Of a stretch of DNA of 45,671 nucleotides, positions 8,475 through 18,800 are shown piece after piece; within the stretch, counting starts at the first letter, position 1, and every line of letters starts with the position of its first letter. A program made the translations under genes and the position numbers. Source of the stretch: Sutterella sp. (GTDB taxonomy: Bacteria > Pseudomonadota > Gammaproteobacteria > Burkholderiales > Burkholderiaceae_F). The notes beneath the pieces were generated by a model that saw only the letters and a list, made by a program, of their open reading frames with translations, made no database searches and was not told the DNA's origin. The stretch covers positions 1 to 45,671 of the forward strand of contig JAHHRG010000009.1 in assembly GCA_020025965.1 (NCBI GenBank). The letters are read 5' to 3'.

Positions 8475-9251
8475 ATGCAACAGCAAAAAAAAGAGGGCGC
8501 CTCGAAGAATCAAGAGACGCATAAGATCGACTTCGGTTACCAGATGGTCGACGAAGATAAAAAGGTCGATCAAGTTCGCGAAGTCTTCGACAGTGTGGCT
8601 CCCAAGTATGACCTACTCAACGACGTGTTGAGTTTCGGTATGCATCGCATTTGGAAAAAACGCTGTATCAAAGCCACAGAAGCCTCTCCAGGACAGAAGG
8701 TTCTTGATATCGCGAGCGGTACCTGTGACCTTGCTATTGCTTTGGCTCGTTGTGCAGGTGCAGGCAACGTGACGGCGACGGACATCAATCACGAAATGCT
8801 TGCTGTTGGTGCTCGTCGTTTAAAGGAAGCTGGTCTCCCTTGTCCGGTTGTTGAAGCCGACGCGGAAAATCTTCCCTTCGCCGATAACAGTTTTGACGTG
8901 ATTACGGTCTCATTCGGCATTCGCAATATGACGCATAAGGATCGTGCGCTTCGTGAAATGTTCCGTACGCTTAAACCTGGCGGTCGGTTACTCGTTCTGG
9001 AATTCTCGCAATGTTCGAAGTGGTTCAAGCCACTCTACGATTTCTACTCGTTCTGTTTCATGCCACTTTGCGGCGGTATGCTTGCGGGTGATTCAGCTTC
9101 TTACAAATATCTTGCAGAATCCATCCGTATGCATCCGAATCAGCCGAAATTTGCAGGTATGATGAAAGATGCAGGTTTTGATAAGGTGTCGTGGAAGAAC
9201 TTTACGTTCGGTATTTGTGCCCTGCATATCGGATTTAAACCTGTCGAATAA
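8475..9251 (+). CDS. ubiE: Demethylmenaquinone / 2-polyprenyl-6-methoxybenzoquinol methyltransferase
   Basis: SAM-dependent C-methyltransferase acting in menaquinone and, where present, ubiquinone synthesis. The 258-residue product has motif I VLDIASGTCDLAIALA at about residues 77-92, the family signature ITVSFGIRNMTHKDRALREM, and RTLKPGGRLLVLEFSQ. The N-terminal 20 residues (MQQQKKEG...) are polar and slightly longer than usual. The gene starts 2 bp after DUF971 and is followed 51 bp later by the Tim44-like gene. The ubiJ and ubiB genes often found next in relatives are not here, so a menaquinone-only role (MenG) is possible. Confidence 0.95.
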   Translation: MQQQKKEGASKNQETHKIDFGYQMVDEDKKVDQVREVFDSVAPKYDLLNDVLSFGMHRIWKKRCIKATEASPGQKVLDIASGTCDLAIALARCAGAGNVTATDINHEMLAVGARRLKEAGLPCPVVEADAENLPFADNSFDVITVSFGIRNMTHKDRALREMFRTLKPGGRLLVLEFSQCSKWFKPLYDFYSFCFMPLCGGMLAGDSASYKYLAESIRMHPNQPKFAGMMKDAGFDKVSWKNFTFGICALHIGFKPVE

Positions 9252-9302
9252 TTTTCGTTTCTTTTTTCCGATATTTTTTTGAAGGTTTTTAGGAACCCCT
9301 CA

Positions 9303-10262
9303 ATGAAAAAATTCTTTGCTATTTTTGTTGTTTGTCTCGCCCTTGTTACCACGACGATGGATGCTGATGCGGCTCGTCGTTTCGGTGGTGGCTCAAGCTT
9401 CGGTCGCAGTGCTCCGACGTTTAGTCAGAAGGCTCCCGGTCCGCAGGCTGCACCTAAGGCACCTCAGCAGCAGAATGCAGGGGCTCAGCAGCGTCAGCAG
9501 AGCAATACCGCTGCTCCAGCCCAGGCAGCCAAGCCCTCTATGATGCGTAGCGTTCTGACGGGGATGGCCGCCGCTCTTGGTATTACGGCGCTTCTTTCTA
9601 TGCTCGGTCTTGACGGTTCTGCTTTTGCGAGTATCCTGACCGGTCTTCTGATGGCGATGGCTGTGTTTTTTGTATTACGTCTCGTGATGAACATATTTGC
9701 ACAGCGTCGTACTAATCCCAATGGCGGTGCTGCTACGATGCAGCGTCCGCCGGTTCGTGAGGAAGTTCGTCCGGAACCGATGGCTCGTCAGGCTTATCAC
9801 GAACCTTCTACTAGTACCCGTCAGGGTAGTGTGATGGATCAGTTCAGCCAGTCCGCAAGTCAGCCCGAAGAAGGTACGCGCGATGTCACGCCTGACGACT
9901 TTGATCGTGAAGGCTTCCTGAAGGCTGCGCTTGAAAACTACCGCAAGCTTCAGAAGGCTTGGGATACGGGTAACGTTGTTGAAATCTCCGATTTCACGAC
10001 GCAGGATATCTTCATTGCTGTTACTCACCAGTTGCGTGAACGCGGACATGAAGTTTATAAGTCCGAAATCCTCGAGTTGAACAACAAGCTTCTCGGTATT
10101 GCCGAAGAAGAAAACGTTTATGTTGCCGTTGTTGAATTTCACGGCAAGATTGTCATTTCTGGCGAGGAAGAGGATATCAACGAAACCTGGATGCTTGAAA
10201 AGCCAGTCAAGGGTGAGGGGGGGTGGTTACTCGCTGGGATCAAGCAAAATGATGCCGAGTAA
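9303..10262 (+). CDS. Tim44-like domain membrane protein
   Basis: Predicted inner-membrane or exported protein of 319 residues. It has an N-terminal signal (MKKFFAIFVVCLALVTTT, cleavage likely after ADA near residue 23), a Gly/Ser- then Gln/Pro/Ala-rich low-complexity linker, two hydrophobic segments at roughly residues 80-130, and a C-terminal Tim44-like domain containing NYRKLQKAWDTGN and WMLEKPVKGEGGWLLAGI. Bacterial members are conserved in betaproteobacteria, but their function is not settled. ATG 9303 is chosen because AGGA lies 8 bases upstream and the signal peptide begins there. It sits 51 bp after ubiE and before a strong terminator. Confidence 0.88.
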   Translation: MKKFFAIFVVCLALVTTTMDADAARRFGGGSSFGRSAPTFSQKAPGPQAAPKAPQQQNAGAQQRQQSNTAAPAQAAKPSMMRSVLTGMAAALGITALLSMLGLDGSAFASILTGLLMAMAVFFVLRLVMNIFAQRRTNPNGGAATMQRPPVREEVRPEPMARQAYHEPSTSTRQGSVMDQFSQSASQPEEGTRDVTPDDFDREGFLKAALENYRKLQKAWDTGNVVEISDFTTQDIFIAVTHQLRERGHEVYKSEILELNNKLLGIAEEENVYVAVVEFHGKIVISGEEEDINETWMLEKPVKGEGGWLLAGIKQNDAE

Positions 10263-10283
10263 CCTCTTTTAGCATTTGTTTCG

Positions 10284-10320
10284 AAAAACGTCGCATTTCT
10301 CTGGATTTGCGACGTTTTTT
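10284..10320 (+). terminator. Terminator after the Tim44-like gene
   Basis: Perfect 12-bp inverted repeat (10284-10295 with 10308-10319), A tract on the left and six T on the right, ending the DUF971 - ubiE - Tim44 unit. Confidence 0.93.
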
Positions 10321-10450
10321 AGTTCAGATTGAGGCTGAATAAAGCTAATTCTGTTCACTACCTGATAAAATTTGCAGATCAATTCACAAAAGGGCTATTT
10401 ACTCTTTTTTTATACGCCCCTTGGGGTCAAATCTTCGTACGAGATTTTCA

Positions 10451-11812
10451 ATGAATATTGTTGTTTTGGCTGCTGGCATGGGCAAACGCATGCATTCCCG
10501 TTTACCCAAGGTGTTACAGCCATTAGCCGGTCGCGCTATGCTCGATCATGTTTTGACAGCGACGAGCGGTTTTTCCGAATATCCGAGCATTGTTGTTGTC
10601 GGTCATTGTGCCGACGAGGTGATGGCTCGGTACGTTGATCGTGAAGACCTTCGTTTTGCTCTTCAGATTCCGCAACGCGGCACGGGCCACGCTTTGATGA
10701 TTGCCTGTCCTGAGTTAAATCCGAACGATGCTCATACGCTCGTTTGCTTGGGTGACGTGCCTCTGCTTTCCCGAGACACGATTGCCCGCATGGCTGAAGA
10801 AGCCAAATCGAGTGACTTGGTACTTCTTACTGTGAAGCTTGACAACCCGAAGGGGTACGGTCGTATTGTTCGCAATGCTGACGGCAATGTCTGTGCCATT
10901 GTTGAAGAAAAAGACGCTAATGAAGAAGAAAAGAAGATCGATGAGGTCAACACAGGCATAATGGTTCTTCCGACGGCCAAACTTGAGGCTTGGCTCGGTG
11001 CGCTCACGAATGAAAATGCTCAGGGAGAATACTATCTGACCGATGTCATTGGTCTTGCCGCCCATGAAGGTGCCCGTATTTCCACGGTTCATCCCGACCG
11101 CATCTACGAAGTGGAAGGCGTCAATTCGAAGGTCCAGCTCGCAGCACTCGAACGTACGTGGCAACGCGCTCAGGCCGATCGACTTCTAGAAGCAGGTGTC
11201 ACCTTGATTGACCCCGATCGCATTGACATTCGTGGTGAACTCGTTTGTGGTACTGACGTTGAAATCGATGTTGGGTGCATTTTCGAAGGCAAGGTTACGA
11301 TTGGCAACGGTGTTCGCATTGGTGCTTACAGTGTGATTCGCAATGCTACGATCGAGGACGGTGTTGAGGTGCTTCCTTATTGCCACTTTGACGGTGCTGC
11401 CATCGGCAAAGATTCGCGCATCGGTCCTTATTCCCGTCTGCGTCCGGGAGCCGAACTCAAGGGGAATAATCATATCGGTAACTTCGTCGAAGTGAAGAAG
11501 TCTGTCGTCGGTCTTGACTCCAAGATTAATCATCTCACCTATATCGGCGATACCGATGTCGGTGCTCGCGTTAACGTTGGTGCTGGTACGATCACCTGCA
11601 ACTATGACGGCGTGAATAAGTTTCGTACCAAGATAGGTGACGATGCCTTTATTGGTTCTGCCACTCAGCTCGTCGCACCGGTTGAAGTCGGTGCTATGGC
11701 TACCATCGGTGCAGGTACGACACTCACGCGTAATGCCCCCGAAGGCAAGCTGACGCTCTCTCGTGCTCGTCAGGTGACGGTCGAGGGGTGGATGCGTCCT
11801 GTTAAGAAGTAA
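10451..11812 (+). CDS. glmU: Bifunctional UDP-GlcNAc pyrophosphorylase / glucosamine-1-phosphate acetyltransferase
   Basis: Makes UDP-N-acetylglucosamine from glucosamine-1-phosphate, for peptidoglycan and lipopolysaccharide. The 453-residue product shows the N-terminal uridylyltransferase domain with LAAGMGKRMHSRLPK (residues 6-20) and PQRGTGHA, and a C-terminal left-handed beta-helix acetyltransferase domain with hexapeptide repeats and the conserved VGAGTITCNYDG. The ATG at 10451 gives the family start MNIVVLAAG; in-frame upstream codons would add an unrelated extension. It is followed by glmS 25 bp later, so two enzymes of one pathway form an operon. Confidence 0.98.
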   Translation: MNIVVLAAGMGKRMHSRLPKVLQPLAGRAMLDHVLTATSGFSEYPSIVVVGHCADEVMARYVDREDLRFALQIPQRGTGHALMIACPELNPNDAHTLVCLGDVPLLSRDTIARMAEEAKSSDLVLLTVKLDNPKGYGRIVRNADGNVCAIVEEKDANEEEKKIDEVNTGIMVLPTAKLEAWLGALTNENAQGEYYLTDVIGLAAHEGARISTVHPDRIYEVEGVNSKVQLAALERTWQRAQADRLLEAGVTLIDPDRIDIRGELVCGTDVEIDVGCIFEGKVTIGNGVRIGAYSVIRNATIEDGVEVLPYCHFDGAAIGKDSRIGPYSRLRPGAELKGNNHIGNFVEVKKSVVGLDSKINHLTYIGDTDVGARVNVGAGTITCNYDGVNKFRTKIGDDAFIGSATQLVAPVEVGAMATIGAGTTLTRNAPEGKLTLSRARQVTVEGWMRPVKK

Positions 11813-11837
11813 TCAGCCCTACAAGAAAGGAACAAAC

Positions 11838-13667
11838 ATGTGTGGGATTGTTGCGGCTACTAGCCATAGAAACGTTCTTCCAACCCTTCTCGAAGGGCTT
11901 CGTCGCCTCGAATATCGCGGTTACGACTCCTGCGGTGTTGCCGCAGTTACGGGAGAGGGATTGAAACGAGCCCGTTCGGTCGAACGCGTTAAGGAATTGC
12001 GTGAACAGACCGAGCATGATCATCTCGAAGGAATGACGGGTATTGCCCATACGCGCTGGGCTACTCACGGTGCGCCGGCCGTTCGCAATGCTCATCCGCT
12101 GATGTCGGGTGACCGAATCGCCGTCGTTCACAATGGAATTATTGAAAACTACGAAGAACTTCGTGCCCGCCTGCAGAAGGATGGTTACGAATTCGTGAGC
12201 CAGACAGATACGGAAGTCATCGCCCATTTGGTGAATTCTTACTACAAGGGCGATCTCTTGGACGCTGTTCAGCTTGCTACGGCCGAATTGCGTGGAAGCT
12301 ATGCCATTGCCGTTATTGCTGCCGATCAGCCGCATCGCGTTGTGGCCGCCCGTCAGGGTTCTCCGTTAGTTCTGGGGGTTGGTGAAGGTGAAAATCTGGT
12401 TGCATCCGATGCCATGGCCATCGCAGGAGTGACGGACAACATCGTCTATCTTGCCGAAGGTGACGTCGTTGATTTGACTCCCGAAAGTTGGCAGGTTTAT
12501 GAACGTACGGCTGACGGTTTTGTTAAGGCCGAGCGCGAAGTGAAGGTTGTACACGCTTATTCTGGTGCTGTTGATCTTGGCCCCTATCGCCACTACATGC
12601 AGAAGGAAATCTTCGAACAGCCGCGTGCGGTGGCCGATACGCTCGAAGGGGTCGTTAGCTTTGTTCCGACGCTCTTCGGGGATGATGCTGAAGTCATATT
12701 TAAGAATACGAAACGCCTTCTTTTTATCGCTTGCGGTACATCCTATTACGCTGCTCTGACGGCCAAGTACTGGATTGAAGAAGTTGCCGGTATTCCCTGT
12801 GATGTTGAAATTGCGAGCGAATATCGCTACCGTACAACGGTGCCTGATCCTCAGACGCTCGTCGTGACAATTTCCCAGTCGGGTGAAACTGCGGATACGC
12901 TCGCCGCTCTTCGCCATGCTCGTGATGATCTCGGTATGCAACAAACGCTGACGATCTGCAATGTTGCCACTTCCGCTATGGTGAACGAAAGCCATTTGGC
13001 TTACATCACCCGTGCTGGTGTGGAAATCGGTGTTGCATCCACGAAGGCGTTTACGACGCAGTTGACGGCTCTTTATCTTCTCGCCTGTACTTTGGGTAAG
13101 TTGAACGGTCGACTTTCTGCTGAAGAAGAAAAGGTCGAACTCAACCGTCTGCGTCATATGGCTACCGCCATGACTGCCGTTCTCGCACTAGAACCGCAGA
13201 TCATCGCTTGGTCCGAATTCTTCGCAAGCAAGCAACATGCACTTTTCTTGGGGCGTGGCGTTCATTATCCGATCGCTCTCGAAGGTGCTCTCAAGTTGAA
13301 GGAAATCAGCTATATTCATGCCGAAGCCTATCCGGCAGGAGAACTGAAGCACGGTCCCTTGGCTCTGGTTGACAGCAATATGCCTGTTGTGACGGTGGCT
13401 CCGAATGATAGTTTGCTTGAAAAGCTCAAGAGCAACATGCAGGAAGTGCGCGCTCGCGGTGGTGAACTCTTTGTTTGCGCCGACGGCGACTCGAATATGG
13501 ATTCGACGGAAGGTATGCATGTGATCCGTTTGCCGGAAAACTACGGTCGCCTTTCACCGATCATCCATATCGTGGCTCTGCAACTCCTTGCGTACCACAC
13601 GGCTGTTGCTCGCGGTACCGACGTCGATAAGCCTCGTAACCTCGCAAAGAGTGTGACGGTGGAATAA
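11838..13667 (+). CDS. glmS: Glutamine--fructose-6-phosphate aminotransferase (isomerizing)
   Basis: First step of amino-sugar synthesis: fructose-6-phosphate plus glutamine gives glucosamine-6-phosphate. The 609-residue product is exactly the usual size. Cys2 after the initiator Met (MCGIVAATS) is the glutaminase nucleophile; RRLEYRGYDS and HTRWATHG follow; two SIS domains contain the sugar-binding segments ACGTSYYAA and SQSGETADT, and the C-terminus ends DKPRNLAKSVTVE as in the family. AGAAAGGA precedes the ATG. Operon with glmU. No glmS ribozyme-like element is evident in the 25-bp gap. Confidence 0.99.
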   Translation: MCGIVAATSHRNVLPTLLEGLRRLEYRGYDSCGVAAVTGEGLKRARSVERVKELREQTEHDHLEGMTGIAHTRWATHGAPAVRNAHPLMSGDRIAVVHNGIIENYEELRARLQKDGYEFVSQTDTEVIAHLVNSYYKGDLLDAVQLATAELRGSYAIAVIAADQPHRVVAARQGSPLVLGVGEGENLVASDAMAIAGVTDNIVYLAEGDVVDLTPESWQVYERTADGFVKAEREVKVVHAYSGAVDLGPYRHYMQKEIFEQPRAVADTLEGVVSFVPTLFGDDAEVIFKNTKRLLFIACGTSYYAALTAKYWIEEVAGIPCDVEIASEYRYRTTVPDPQTLVVTISQSGETADTLAALRHARDDLGMQQTLTICNVATSAMVNESHLAYITRAGVEIGVASTKAFTTQLTALYLLACTLGKLNGRLSAEEEKVELNRLRHMATAMTAVLALEPQIIAWSEFFASKQHALFLGRGVHYPIALEGALKLKEISYIHAEAYPAGELKHGPLALVDSNMPVVTVAPNDSLLEKLKSNMQEVRARGGELFVCADGDSNMDSTEGMHVIRLPENYGRLSPIIHIVALQLLAYHTAVARGTDVDKPRNLAKSVTVE

Positions 13668-13688
13668 ATCTAACTGGTGTTTTTTAAA

Positions 13689-13715
13689 AAAAGGCCGCGG
13701 TTACCGCGGCCTTTT
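13689..13715. terminator. Bidirectional terminator between glmS and marC
   Basis: GGCCGCGG at 13693-13700 pairs with CCGCGGCC at 13704-13711, with A tracts on the left and T on the right, so it can serve both converging genes. Confidence 0.9.
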
Positions 13716-13757
13716 CCATGGGCGAAGCATCTAATGGGTTCTTCTTGTCGGGAGTAT

Positions 13758-14405
13758 TTAGCTCCCAGCAATAAAGGTACGGATGCCAGAGCCAATAAAC
13801 TGCACACCAATGCAGATCAACAGGAAGCCCATCAACTTGCCCAAAACCAGAGTCCCCGATGGGCCGAGGTGGCGGGTGATGATGTCGGACCAGCGCATGA
13901 TGGCCCAAGAAGCCATACTCGTCACGATGATGGCGAGCACCGTCCAAGCGGAAGCGAGGGCGATGTCGGTGTAATTTGTTAATTCGGCGATTTCGGTCGA
14001 GAAACCGATCACAACGGCTATCGTACCGGGACCAGCAATACCAGGCATGGCGATCGGGAAGAAAGCGTAGTCGTCTTTGTCTCGACGTACGATTGGAGCT
14101 TTATTGGGAGAATTTCCACCAAAAAGCATCTGATAACCGATAACAGCTACCACAAAACCGCCCGAAATACGCATAGCACCGTAGGAAATGCCAAAGAAGG
14201 CGAGTAACATATTGCCGCCGATTAGGCTGACAATCATAATGACGGCGGCGTAAATGCCGGCCCAATTAGCTTGTTGGAGCTGTCGTTCTCTCGACATGCC
14301 CTGAGTTAGGCTAATAAAGAGCGGTAATTTGCTCGGAGGATTGGTGATCACTAAAAGTGAGACTAAAGCGCCGAGAAAGTATTGAAAATGCAGAGCTTCC
14401 AACAT
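13758..14405 (-). CDS. MarC family integral membrane protein
   Basis: Inner-membrane protein of the MarC (UPF0056) family, about six membrane segments, 215 residues as usual. Despite the name, no role in multiple antibiotic resistance is proven and the substrate is unknown. Visible signatures are the N-terminal segment ITNPPSKLPLFISLTQG, the glycine-rich second helix LRISGGF-type segment (here MRISGGFVVAVIGYQML), and PIAMPGIAGPGTIAVVIG. It is divergent from the RND efflux operon across a 262-bp region and convergent with glmS. No Shine-Dalgarno sequence is obvious before its ATG. Confidence 0.92.
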   Translation of the reverse strand: MLEALHFQYFLGALVSLLVITNPPSKLPLFISLTQGMSRERQLQQANWAGIYAAVIMIVSLIGGNMLLAFFGISYGAMRISGGFVVAVIGYQMLFGGNSPNKAPIVRRDKDDYAFFPIAMPGIAGPGTIAVVIGFSTEIAELTNYTDIALASAWTVLAIIVTSMASWAIMRWSDIITRHLGPSGTLVLGKLMGFLLICIGVQFIGSGIRTFIAGS

Positions 14406-14596
14406 GGCTGGTTCAGCACGGAAATACGATCGGACGAGCCGATAAAGAAAATAAACCGCTAGGCTATTTCAAACGGGCACGAAAAGCAAGTGAAAGATGC
14501 GTTTGAGAGGCAAAAATCTTCTCAGATGAAAACTGCTTGCAAAACAATCAGAGCAATAAGCAAAAATTGTGATATAACACTGAATGCTAATTCACG

Positions 14597-14612
14597 GTGA
14601 ACAATTGTTCAC
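14597..14612. promoter_or_regulatory. Predicted operator: perfect 16-bp palindrome upstream of the RND efflux operon
   Basis: GTGAACAATTGTTCAC is a perfect inverted repeat, 55 bp before the adaptor start. A -10-like TATAAC lies at 14573-14578, so the palindrome would cover about +12 to +27 of the transcript, a position suited to repression. The operon ends with a TetR-type gene (20516-21187), the obvious candidate to bind it. The binding is inferred. Confidence 0.6.
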
Positions 14613-14667
14613 ACCGCCGAAATTTATACGAGAAGCTATAAAAATAATCTTTAAGGTGAAATCCATT

Positions 14668-15855
14668 ATGCTGCCAACACGTAAGACCATTGCCGTTACT
14701 ATGATGTGCGCGCTCGGAGCCACGACGTTGCTCGTCGGTTGCGGTGAAAAGGCTCAGGCCCCCGCAGGGGCAAGGCAGATGCCGCCTACCCAGGTGACAT
14801 TTGTAACCGTTAAGGCCGAAGATCTTCCGATTAATACTGTTCTGTCCGGCCGTACTAATGCTTACTATGAAGCTGAAGTTCGACCGCAGGTTAACGGCAT
14901 TATTGAAAAGCGTCTGTTTAAAGAAGGTGCCGAAGTAAAGACTGGTCAACCGCTCTATCTGATCAATCAGGCTTCCTACAAGGCTGCTCTGAATTCTGCC
15001 GAAGCCTCTCTCGCTCAGGCTCGCGCTACTCTCGTGAAAGCGAAGGCCGACGCTCGTCGCTCCACAGAACTCTTGAAGGTAAAGGCTGTTTCTCAGCAGG
15101 CTGACGACGCCGCTCAGGCCGCTCTGAAGGCGGCTTACGCGGCTGTTAAAGCTGGTGAGGCCGCCGTTTCTAACGCCAAGATCAATCTCGAATATACGAA
15201 TGTCCGATCGCCGATTTCCGGTCGCATTGGCCGTTCCGAATATACGGAAGGTGCCTTGATGACTGCTTATCAGGCTCAACCTTTGACGCGTGTTCAGCAA
15301 CTTGACCCGATCTATGTTGACGTGACACAGACGGCCGACGATATGCTCCGCATTCAGCGTGAACTCGCAGCGGGCAATTTGAAAACCGATGAGGCGGGTA
15401 ATGCTCGTGTGGTTCTCGAATACTCCGACGGAACTCCTTACGAACACGAAGGCAAGCTTACTTTTGCAGATGTGAGCGTCAATGAAACAACGGGATCCGT
15501 GAATCTTCGCGCCATTTTCCCAAATCCCGATCGTACACTCCTGCCGGGGCTTTATGTTCGCGCAACTCTTATTGAAGGCGTTCGTCCAAATGCTATTAGC
15601 GTGCCGATGCAGTCCCTGATGCGCGATACGCGTGGCAATCCGTATGTGTTCGTCATTACAGCTGACAACAAGGTCGAACGTCGTACGGTGAAGACCACCC
15701 GTACTGTCGGTACCAACTGGTTGATCGATGACGGTCTGAAGGTTGGTGAACGCGTTATGCTTGAAGGTTTCCAGCGTGTTCGCCCAGGGGCTGATGTTTC
15801 TCCAGTAGAAGCTGATCCAGCTGTGCTGAATGCCAACGGCAAGCCCCTCTTCTAA
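14668..15855 (+). CDS. RND efflux periplasmic adaptor (AcrA/MexA-type lipoprotein)
   Basis: Membrane fusion subunit of a tripartite efflux pump, linking the inner-membrane RND pump to the outer-membrane channel. The 395-residue product has a lipoprotein signal with lipobox LLVGC (Cys25), a barrel-sandwich hybrid domain (YYEAEVRPQVNGIIEKRLFK), a long Ala/Lys-rich coiled-coil hairpin (SLAQARATLVKAKADARRST), the return half VRSPISGRIGRSEYTEGALM, and the beta-barrel and membrane-proximal domains. ATG 14668 is chosen because AAGGTGA lies 8 bases upstream; earlier in-frame starts would add a non-signal extension. First gene of the efflux operon, 19 bp before the pump. Confidence 0.96.
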   Translation: MLPTRKTIAVTMMCALGATTLLVGCGEKAQAPAGARQMPPTQVTFVTVKAEDLPINTVLSGRTNAYYEAEVRPQVNGIIEKRLFKEGAEVKTGQPLYLINQASYKAALNSAEASLAQARATLVKAKADARRSTELLKVKAVSQQADDAAQAALKAAYAAVKAGEAAVSNAKINLEYTNVRSPISGRIGRSEYTEGALMTAYQAQPLTRVQQLDPIYVDVTQTADDMLRIQRELAAGNLKTDEAGNARVVLEYSDGTPYEHEGKLTFADVSVNETTGSVNLRAIFPNPDRTLLPGLYVRATLIEGVRPNAISVPMQSLMRDTRGNPYVFVITADNKVERRTVKTTRTVGTNWLIDDGLKVGERVMLEGFQRVRPGADVSPVEADPAVLNANGKPLF

Positions 15856-15874
15856 TAAAAAAGGACCCTAAAGA

Positions 15875-18800
15875 ATGTTTTCTCGTTTCTTTATTGAGAG
15901 ACCGGTCTTTTCGTGGGTGATCGCCATCGTCATTATGTTGGTGGGCTGTTTGTCCATCTACTCTTTGCCGATCAGTCAGTTCCCTCAGATCGCGCCTCCG
16001 CAGGTGTCGATTTCCGCCCGCTATCCGGGCGCTTCGGCTCAGACGATTGAAAATACCGTTACCCAGGTGATCGAACAGAACCTGACGGGGCTTGACGGTT
16101 ATCTTTACATGACTTCGACATCCGACTCCACCGGGATGATCTCTATCACGGTGACGTTTGAAGCTGGTACCAACCCTGACATGGCTCAGGTGCAGGTTCA
16201 AAACAAAATTCAGACTGCCCTGACGACGCTGCCGCAGGTTGTGCAGTCTTTGGGTGTCAATATTCAGAAAACCTCAGCTAACTTCCTGATGGTGGTGGGT
16301 TTTGTGAGTAAAGATCACTCGATGACGGGGGCCGACCTTGGCGACTACCTTGTCTCTCGTGTTCAGGAACCGCTTTCTCGTGTGGAAGGCGTGGGTGAAG
16401 CTCAAGTATTCGGTGCCGAGTATGCCATGCGCATTTGGCTCGATCCGGACAAGATGGTGAAGTACAGTCTGGTGCCGGCTGATGTCATTGCTGCGGTTTC
16501 TGCTCAGAATGCTCAAGTGGCTGCGGGGGGGATCGCTCAGCAACCGACTGACGGCAAGCAGCTTTATACGGCGACGATTTCTTCGAGCTCCATGCTTGAA
16601 ACGCCTGAAGAATTCCGCAATATTTTGATTAAAACGACCAAAGACGGCGCCAAGGTTTACCTCCGCGACATTGCTGAAGTGGCTGTGGGTCAGGGCGATT
16701 ACATGACCTTTGGTACTTACGACGGCTTCCCGTCTGCTGGTATGGCTATCAAAATGGCCTCGGGGGCTAATGCGATTGCTACACAGAAGGCTGTTCTGGC
16801 TCGTGTCGAAGAATTAAAGGCGAGCTTCCCTGACGGTCTAGAAGTAGTGATTCCGTTTGATACGACACCTTTTGTGCGTGCCGCTTTGTCCGAAGTTGTG
16901 AAAACCCTCTTCGAAGCTATCGTGCTTGTCGTGATCGTGATGTTCCTCTTCCTGCAGAACATTCGTGCAACTTTGATTCCCACTATTGCTGTGCCAGTTG
17001 TGTTGATGGGGACCTTCGGGGCACTCTTTGTAGCTGGTTTCTCGATCAATATGTTGACGATGTTTGCTATGGTGCTTGCCATCGGGCTATTGGTAGACGA
17101 TGCCATTGTGGTGGTGGAAAACGTCGAGCGTGTAATGCGTGAGGAAAAGCTGGATCCAAAGCAAGCAACGATTAAGTCCATGGGCGAAATTCAGTCCGCT
17201 TTGATCGGTATTGCCATGGTACTTTCCGCCGTGTTTATTCCGATGGCCTTCTTCGGTGGTTCGACGGGGGTGATTTATCGCCAGTTCTCTGTGACGATTG
17301 TTTCTGCCATGGTGCTCTCGGTGATTGTAGCTTTGACCCTGACGCCCTCGCTTTGTGCGACGATGTTGAAGCCTGTTGACCATGAACATCACATGGGCAA
17401 AGGAGGTTTCTTCGGTTGGTTCAATCGCGAATTTGATGAACTGACGCAGGTCGTCAAAGCTTTTACCGCCAAGTCTATTCAGGCTACGGGGGTGGTGATG
17501 ATCTGTTACGCAGGTATTGTTGGTGCGATGGTATACGGCTTCATGAAACTGCCGACTGCCTTCATGCCTGCTGAAGACCAGGGGGTCCTCATGCTGATGA
17601 GCGAACTCCCTGAGGGCGCTACGATGGAACGTACCGAAATAGAGATGCAGAAGATCCAAAAGCTCTTCGAAAAGACCGAACAAGCAACGGTTGAATCCGT
17701 CTTTACGGTTCGAGGCTTCTCTTTCGCGGGTACTGGTCAGAACATGGCTGTCGGTTTCTTGAAGTTGCGCGATTGGAGCGAACGTACGGACGAAGCCACG
17801 AGCGTTGAGGCTATCCAGCAACGCGCTATGGGGGCTCTGATGATGAGTCCCGAATACAAGCAGGCCGTGACCTACGTCTTTCCTCTTCCCCCTGTTCCCG
17901 AACTCGGGGTTGCTGACGGTTTCGACTTCTTTATTACCGACAACACGGGCGGCACTCATCAGCGCCTGATGGATCTGACTAATCAGTTCCTTGCCAAGGC
18001 CAATGCTGACCCTCGTCTGACGATGGTTCGTCACAATGGTATGCGCGACTCTACGCAGCTACAGCTGATCCTCGACTATGAAAAGCTTTCCGCGTTGAAC
18101 CTTGACATTCGCGGTGTGAATGCGGCCATTGCGACGGTGCTTTCTGGATCGTATGTGAATGACTACATCGATCGCGGTCGTGTGAAGAAGGTTTGGATGC
18201 AGGGTAATACGGCTTCTCGTATGCAACCTGAAGATATTCTTCGTTGGCACGTTCGCAATGCCAACGGAGAAATGGTGCCCATTTCCACTTTTGCACATTT
18301 CGAATGGAGCTATGGTAGCCCGCGTCTCGAACGTTTCAACGGTGTGTCCGCTGTGAATATTCAGGGTAACCCACGTCAAGGTGTTTCTTCTGGTCAGGCT
18401 ATGCAGGCCATTCAGGAAATAGCTCACGAAGTCTTTCCTGCTGGCTACGAAGTGGCTTGGAACGGTGTGTCTTATCAGGAAGCGGTTTCTGGTTCTCAGG
18501 GACCGGCTCTCTACGCCCTGTCGCTCTTAGTGGTTTTCCTCTGCTTGGCTGCCCTTTATGAAAGCTGGAGTATTCCTATCTCTGTCCTGCTCGTGGTTCC
18601 TTGCGGCGTGGTTGGTGCTCTTGGTCTTACCTGGGCGCTTGGTATGCGTAACGACGTGTATTTCCAGGTCGGTTTGTTGACGACTATTGGTCTCGTTAGT
18701 AAAAATGCTATCTTGATTGTAGAGTTCGCAAAGGAATACATGGACCAAGGTAAGGATGCGATCCACGCGGCCGAAGAGGCCGTGAAGGTTCGTCTGCGTC

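Noticed and set aside
11813..11837. glmS ribozyme or riboswitch upstream of glmS.
   Set aside because: The 25-bp gap is too short and glmS follows glmU directly.
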